Of a DNA stretch of 64,000 nucleotides, positions 57,670 to 64,000 are shown piece by piece (position 1 is the stretch's first letter; every line of letters begins with the position of its first letter). This DNA comes from Rugalucina vietnamica (lineage: Eukaryota > Mollusca > Bivalvia > Lucinida > Lucinidae), in assembly GCA_964017185.1 (NCBI GenBank), contig OZ024873.1, forward strand, positions 51,260,760 through 51,324,759, read 5' to 3'. The notes beneath the pieces are model-generated. The model saw nothing but the letters and a program-made list of their open reading frames with translations. It ran no database searches and was not told the DNA's origin. The position numbers were made by a program, and so were the translations under genes.

Positions 57670-57775
57670 AACATTAAACATTTCGATCCGTTGAAAGCAG
57701 TGAACATTCAAAGGTAGAACGTATAAGTCTGTTGTGCAATACTGGGTAATAAACACTCATCATTTAACCTTTTTT
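57670..57775 (+). repeat. Family D fragment, old
   Basis: GTTGAAAGCAGTGAACATTC and a decayed CTGGGTAATAAACACTCATC. Confidence 0.5.
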
Positions 57776-57779
57776 ATAT

Positions 57780-59640
57780 TTTATTTTAATATTTGTTCTT
57801 TCACACAACAACAATGAACATGTATAGAGAACATTTACAAAAATTGTACATATGCATAAGTATAATAGTTGGTGGTCACACGCATATAAATACCGTATGC
57901 ATTTCATATAAGTGTTAATAATGCCTAAACTATATGCTCTTAGTCATCATTTTGGAAGCTTGAAAAACAACAGCCCCAAACTATAAACCATCAAGGCTTC
58001 CACAAACACCACTGAGCTGTTACACACCATAAACGTTTACATATAGATTGAGACAAAAACACACTGAGCGTATGTGTGTGATCATAAGTATATAAAACTT
58101 ACGAGGGGTGTTCTTTAATACATGTCACTTGCTTGATTATTTTTTCTGTGGACAATCAATTATAATGTTGTTCATATGTGGTGAAAGCCCAATCTTTTCT
58201 GATCAGATTGGTATCAAAATTATTGCTGTCCGACGCAGGGTCATATATCAATCGCATTTTAAAACAGGGTACAGTAATGACACTGCATTAATTTTCTGTT
58301 AATTTAAAATATGTTATTTTAGTCCCTAGTATAGAAAAGGCTTTAAATTTTGCAATAGTATATACAGGTCCACTTTTATCTTACACATTATGTAGTCATT
58401 CATATGGGCAACAGAAAACACTTTTGTAGAATAATTTTATTTTGACTTTATAGAGTTATTGCTCCTGCTTTATGACGTTATAATATTTTTGATATACGTC
58501 ATTCAAAATCACCGCACAGGTTACATCTTTTCGTAGTTTTAAATTTTGTCAGTTGAATTGTGCGGTGAATATCTCAAGTTGATAGGTATCTCAAGTTTGT
58601 CTAAAATGGTCTAAATGGGCATTCGCTGTAAGTTACTGTACATGCAATTTAACATTTCCTTCACATATAAGGTGGAGCAGGTGCTTAATTTCTAAGAGAG
58701 CTGTCCGTCTCTATCATAATAGAAACTCTGTCAAATTTCATGATTGAAAACGTCAACCAAAACGCTTCTAGAACTTATCAAGTAAATAGTTTTTTGAAGT
58801 TGTAGTAGTATTTGTACATGCTATTTTTGTGGTAAAGACAGCTCTTCCATTGACAAATTCGTGTTATCTTTCAAAATGTTATTACTCATAAACCAATATT
58901 TTAGTGGATAAATAATCCAAAACTTATATCAATGGAATCAGCAAAAATCTGACACAAAGCAGCATTAACATTTTGGATGAGTCATAACTGGGCAGGAAAT
59001 TATTAGGCTCTGAAACTACTATTCCGACGTTCATTCAATTTATCAACACGTGAAAACTGGCATGGTACTATGTTTACAGCTCTCGTAAAACTTGTAATTT
59101 CTGTTTTAGGAAAATAACTTTTCACCTATGCGTTTGCAAGGTAATGGAGATCTCACAGGTATAAAACCGTGATTCTAACCCTTTTAATTCAAACATTATT
59201 GAGACAGGATGAAGAAGGTATTTGCAGTGTCATATGGGTGCCCCTCTTTAGAGTCTCAGTTTGCTATGATAAATTGCACCGACCTAAAATTGTTGGGTGA
59301 TTTCAATATCGCAAAGAACCCGCCTATAATTACCAAGTCTTTTTGCTCTGGTACAGATGCTGGTTTAGGAGAAATTGTGTCGATGACAAGAATTAAAGAA
59401 CATCCCTCGTATATGGTTCCGTTACTAATCTATTTTATTGGGCACTGGGCTTAATTAAGAAACTGAACTCTTATTTAAAAGTAACATCTTTGATATTATT
59501 TTTGTTAAAAACACAGCACAAATTAAGAAATGACTGAATATCATGTGACAATATACTTTTACGTATTTATCTCCTCTTAGTTTATGGTGATCATGTAATT
59601 GTAGAAGGGGAATTATACTTGTGAAGGGGAAGAGAAAATT
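57780..59640. other. No gene seen
   Basis: A plus frame at 59209-59454 (81 codons, starting MKKVFAVSYGCPSL) has no recognised motif or clear splice context and is not called. Confidence 0.5.
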
Positions 59641-61340
59641 ATATTCTTCAAATCAATTTGCAAATTAATATTGGCCTTTTTCTAACCATTGTTTTAAATT
59701 CTTCCAAAAATTTGAAGCTATCTCACATGAAAATAGGAGATGAGTAATAGTTTCTACTTCCTGATTACAGTATGAACACAAATGTGTTTCCTTCTTTGTA
59801 ATTTTAAATAGGAAAGTATTTGTGACGTTTATTTTAAACTGGAAGTCTCTTAATTTTATTTCTTTATATTGTAAAGATTTCTATTGATTCTTTTCCACTC
59901 TTCAACCGATATATCGCCAACTTCATTTAACCACTTATTTGGTACAAATGTTTCGTTTACGGGAACTATTTTATCATATACATCGCGACAACCTCGCCTT
60001 TTACGTAAAAGACAGAAGCTGTATGAATTTATTTGGACGTTATATCTGTACAAGCTAATTTTCCTACTATTTTCGATGATCGTTTCTCTCCATAATCTAG
60101 GTATTCGATTTATTAAATGCGCATAATCTAAATAGGTACCATGTATATTATACAAGTCTTTTAATGTCTGTAAATCGTGCATTAAACCATTCTCGTCAAT
60201 TAAATCAATAACGTTCCTTATCCCTTTATTATACCATTCGTTTACAATATCATTTCGGTTTCCATTTATTTGAGAGTTTCCCCATAGAGGCGAATATATG
60301 ACTTTTACTAAACTATCAATTTTAAAAGATCTTATATACTGACTCCAGCTCTCCAAAATATTTTTCCAAAATGGATTTCGTAAATCTTTAGTAACCATAC
60401 CACTATATGCATCTCCCATAGAAACTATTTTATTAAAATTAATTTTACTCAAAGTACTCCAATTATCGTTATCAGGTAATATTAATAGTCTTCTTAACCA
60501 AGTAACCTTCAGTGAAGTAATAAAAGCATTAACATTTATCATTCGTAAACCCGCAGCTTGTATACTTTTAACAATGTTTATCTCCAAATTCTATCTGGAC
60601 AATTATTCCATAGAAACTTATTCAGTTTTCTCTCCAATAGTTTTTGGAATATCCCTGGTGGATTTGGTAGAGCCAGAAATAGATGAGTAAATTTTGATAA
60701 TATTAGAGACTTGATTACTGTAATTCTACCTGGTAAAGTCAACTTTCTTTTAGACCATGTATTAATCAACGAACTAATTTTATGCATTGCGTCATCCAAA
60801 TTGTGATCCCAAATATCAAAAACCTCAGCGGTGAATGTAACTTCTAAATTTTTTAAGGGTTTTTGTTCCCAATCAAGATTATAATTCTTACACATTATTT
60901 TATTAGACTTACACATTGCCCAAATCCATCAAGCTTTGGCTTATCCTCATTTACTTTAAGACCTGATATATTGTAGAACCGTTTCAGTATTGACATTAAA
61001 TGATGTAATGATTTCTCAGATCCATCTAGAAATACCTGAGTATCATCAGCATATTGACATAATTTAAATTCTTTATTATTTATTTTAATCCCTTGCAAGG
61101 TTTTATCATCTCTAATCATCTTACCCAAAATTTCAACACATATAATAAAAATGTATGGTGAAATAGGATCCCCTTGTCTGCAAACCCTTTGTAAATTATA
61201 AGATTCTGAAAGTTCCCTGTTTGTGCACCTGTTTGAAACAGTTTTATCCATTCTTTACAGATGGGCCAAAATTGAAATAATCCAAAGTTTTGTCTATAAA
61301 TTTCCAAGAGACTGTATCAAAAGCTTGCTGAAAATGTTAT
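59640..61340 (-). mobile_element. L1/Tx1-type LINE fragment (RT 3' half plus zf-RVT)
   Basis: Minus strand. FDTVSWKFIDKTLDYFNF, then CRQGDPISPYIFIICVEILG, the catalytic YADDT (61039-61053), the template-binding region KISSLINTWSKRKLTLPGR, a long C-terminal part (59856-60587) and a zinc-knuckle-like CSYCNQEVETITHLLFSC (about 59720-59780), the zf-RVT module. At least four frame changes separate these pieces, so it is a dead, 5'-truncated copy. Confidence 0.85.
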
Positions 61341-62008
61341 AGGTTAGCAATAGAATATCTGCATAATTTCTTTCAAGCTTAACCAGCAAGCTGACACCTT
61401 ACTGCATTCATAAATACAGTCATTACCTTGTATGAAACCAAAATCTGCCATTTTGTGGCAGAAAATGTCAGAAAAAATTGTCACCAAACCTAATACAAAC
61501 AAACCACACATATGGTAACTTTATTATATATTTGAGGCGTACATCAGAAAGTTGTAAACACTACAAAATAAAATTTAAATCTGGGTTCCTTAAAGAGCAG
61601 TGGCAACATGGACCAAACCGCGGTTTCGGCTGTACAAACCTCATCAATATCCCTCTTAAACTGTCAACAATGAGAGAAAGAAAACTAGTGCAATTTGCAA
61701 ACATCAAATAAAAGCAATTTCATTCTTTGTTACTGGATGAGTTTTGCTTTTGCAGCAAATACATAACAAAAACCTCCGCGTAAATTCAATATAATGCAGC
61801 TAAATGTAAAAAGGTACAAGTAGTATATAAGCAAAGGGCCGAGTAAAAAAAAGCCCCATTTCAGATTTTTTTTCAACCCATTTGGTAGAAAAATTCTAGT
61901 GGTACAGTGGGTTAGTATTTAGTCCATAAAAGGCACTTTAAGCATGGATGCCAGATCTAAAAGTGGTGCAGATTTTTTTTTTATACGCTAACAAACACAC
62001 CCACTCTA

Positions 62009-62515
62009 AAAAGGTACAAGTAGGCAAAGATCAGGAAAAGGCGCAATCAGAAAGAGATTCACACTCCAAAAACCGAGGTGGGAAAAAACCAAACTAACAA
62101 TCAGGTACTTATACCATGAAACATATCGTAAGCCGAATGAGCAGCTATTTTCCCAATAGGTGGCCACTCAGTTACCTTAATTGAAAATATGAAAACATAC
62201 ATAAGGCGCCAACAGCACATAAAAAATTATAAACACCAAGACATAAAACAAAAAGAACCACCACAGAAGTATCGCCTTGGAACGATCAGTAACACAAAGT
62301 TACTGGCGGGCTTAAACCGGTTTTACAGGATCCTAACCTCACCCTCAGCTTCTGTGGTGGTTCATAACATTTAGTTAGTTCTTTGGTCCTCGTGGTGAAT
62401 CTCTAACTAGTCAATGAATCACCAAGAACAAACAAATAAATCATGATAAACATCCTGATGAATCAAAAACAAGGACTCACAGATTGAGTAAGCTGCCCGA
62501 CGATTCACATACATG
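62009..62515 (+). mobile_element. Family C repeat, long form
   Basis: Extends past the usual end to ACTCACAGATTGAGTAAGC, matching the complement of the inner region of the foldback at 20308-21387. Confidence 0.78.
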
Positions 62516-62519
62516 ACTC

Positions 62520-64000
62520 TGATAAATGGGGGTGCACTTACAAAATCAGTCATAACTCAGCTGCTGGTAAGCCTAGACCACTGAAGTATATATCAAACTA
62601 CAGCTTAAACATTGGCCTAACTTTTTATGGTAACATATGCAAATGTTTTAATTTGCATATTCATGAATATTAATTTTGATCATCATAAAAAGTTAAAAAT
62701 CATAAAATAGATATTAAAATGTGGAAAAAAAAAACAATAAAATACCAAAGTAAACCAATTTAAGCCACGTACCATTATTGTGGCATATAAATATGAAATA
62801 ATTGATGCAATTGACAACTTCTCTCTTGCAACTGACATATGATTACCTCATTATCTATGGATATTAATGAAAAGTTTGAACATTATGCAAAAGTATAAAG
62901 TAGGAGAAACAAATGACAAATGATGGTTTATCTCTACAGATAGGCAGATTTGTTATATGCTAGACTACTGAACTTGATCTCATATATGAAACTAGACATT
63001 TATTGTAGCTCTATCATTCACTGACATGTTTTGCAAAATAAGCTAATTTGCATAATCATGAAGATTTAACGCATTAATTAAGCATAAAAAAACCTCGTTA
63101 AAACCAGTTAATAGCTACAAAAGGCCAAAACCATCATTGTTTGGCATGGTGCTTTTCCACCGTTGATACCGTTTGGCATATTTTCTAGTACCATAAACAT
63201 ATATGACAGTTATTATATTTGCACACTCATGGTAATAAATACAATAATAAATACAATCCTGAGAAGTTGGCAAAAAAAAGAAAATGTAAGATGGTTTTCC
63301 TCTTGTATCTGTAAGTGACATTATAAATTATACTCCTTAAAATGGTATCAAGGAAATAATAATGCAAATTTTCTTGTATCATGAACATACATGTATAGGA
63401 CAAATATCTCATCTGCATATTCATAAATATTAATACCGTAAATACTTAAGAAATTGGCGAAAAATCAAGGAAATGTAAGGTTGTATACCCCTTTTTTGGG
63501 CTGTTAACTGACATTGAGTATTCAAAATGCTATCAGGTAAATGGGAATGCAGTTTACTATATATTACAAGAATCTGTTTTTTGTTTTATGAATTATTTTG
63601 AAAACAATCACAAACTGAAGAAAATTGAGGAAAAACTGAAACGATTCAATGTGTATGCCTACAAAATCACCCTCTTCGTGGTTGCTTATACTAATAGACC
63701 ACGGAAAATGGTATCAAATGATTACCAGGACATTGCACTACTGTCAAATGGTCTGATATACAAGTCATACATGCTTAAGTTTCATGAATAATAAGAAAGA
63801 CTATAAAAATGATGAAAAAAAATGAACAGATAAAAAAAACGTAAGAAGATACATGTATCCAACAAAGTCTTTGAATCATGTCTGCCAACTCGTATCCTGA
63901 ATCTATATCAGACCTCATGTAAATAATATGTCATGACAGCCATTTAATGTAGTTTTCAGCACTCTTGGACTATACATAACGAAGGTTGGCATGCTTATGT
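62520..64000. other. No gene seen; AT-rich
   Basis: Repeated TTTGCATATTCATGAATATT-like segments and a weak tandem. No coding evidence. Confidence 0.5.
63240..63570. repeat. Weak two-copy tandem, about 190 bp
   Basis: Copies near 63255 and 63450 share AAGTTGGC/GAAATTGGCGAAAAA, a TGTAAG(A/G)T step, CTGACATTR, ATGGTATCAAGG and ATATTCATAAATATT segments. Old and degenerate. Confidence 0.4.

Noticed and set aside
59209-59454. Plus-strand 81-codon frame starting MKKVFAVSYGCPSL
   Set aside because: Short, no motif, no signal peptide, no supporting neighbours.

Overview
The window is metazoan nuclear DNA, most likely from a bivalve or related mollusc. The reasons are an intron-rich gene with consensus GT-AG junctions, a secreted EGF/F-type-lectin/mucin protein, dense non-autonomous repeats, LINE debris, tRNA-derived SINEs and direct repeats of a type common in molluscan genomes. 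The species cannot be named from the sequence. Most open frames longer than 60 codons are repeat translations or chance frames.

The one convincing gene lies on the minus strand. I resolve 23 coding exons from the ATG at 54972 to the TAA at 33414 (3942 coding bases, 1313 residues). Every intron is phase 1 and nearly every exon is one domain. From N to C terminus the protein has a signal peptide, an unrecognised 8-Cys domain, an EGF, a second copy of the 8-Cys domain, thirteen more EGF domains (most of the calcium-binding type), a GCC2/GCC3-like Cys-rich module, an F-type lectin (fucolectin) domain split over two exons, a Ser-rich acidic linker, a basic segment with a furin-type RHKR site, a partial EGF and a Thr/Ser-rich mucin-like tail with five 30-residue repeats. 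A TATA box sits about 40 bases upstream of the start codon. This looks like a secreted or matrix glycoprotein; its function is inferred, not shown.

The middle of the gene (about 45.7-49.1 kb) is a recently duplicated exon array. Near-identical EGF exons alternate with dead copies of a second EGF exon type. One live exon is a fusion of the dead type's splice acceptor with the live type's body, and one block has lost its live exon.

The rest (1-33 kb and 55-64 kb) is repeat-dominated. It holds at least five medium-copy families, called A to F here: A, about 230 bp, terminal plus internal palindromes; B, about 280 bp, about 15 copies; C, 350-500 bp; D, 300-400 bp; F, about 220 bp. It also holds foldback elements, several tandem arrays, two clear LINE reverse-transcriptase remnants (15.4-16.5 kb plus strand, 59.6-61.3 kb minus strand), two weaker ones (0.2-0.9 kb and 19.2-19.8 kb), a CORE-type SINE and a tRNA-headed SINE. 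A lone Cys-rich, basic terminal exon at 14290-14465 (minus strand) may belong to a second small secreted-peptide gene.
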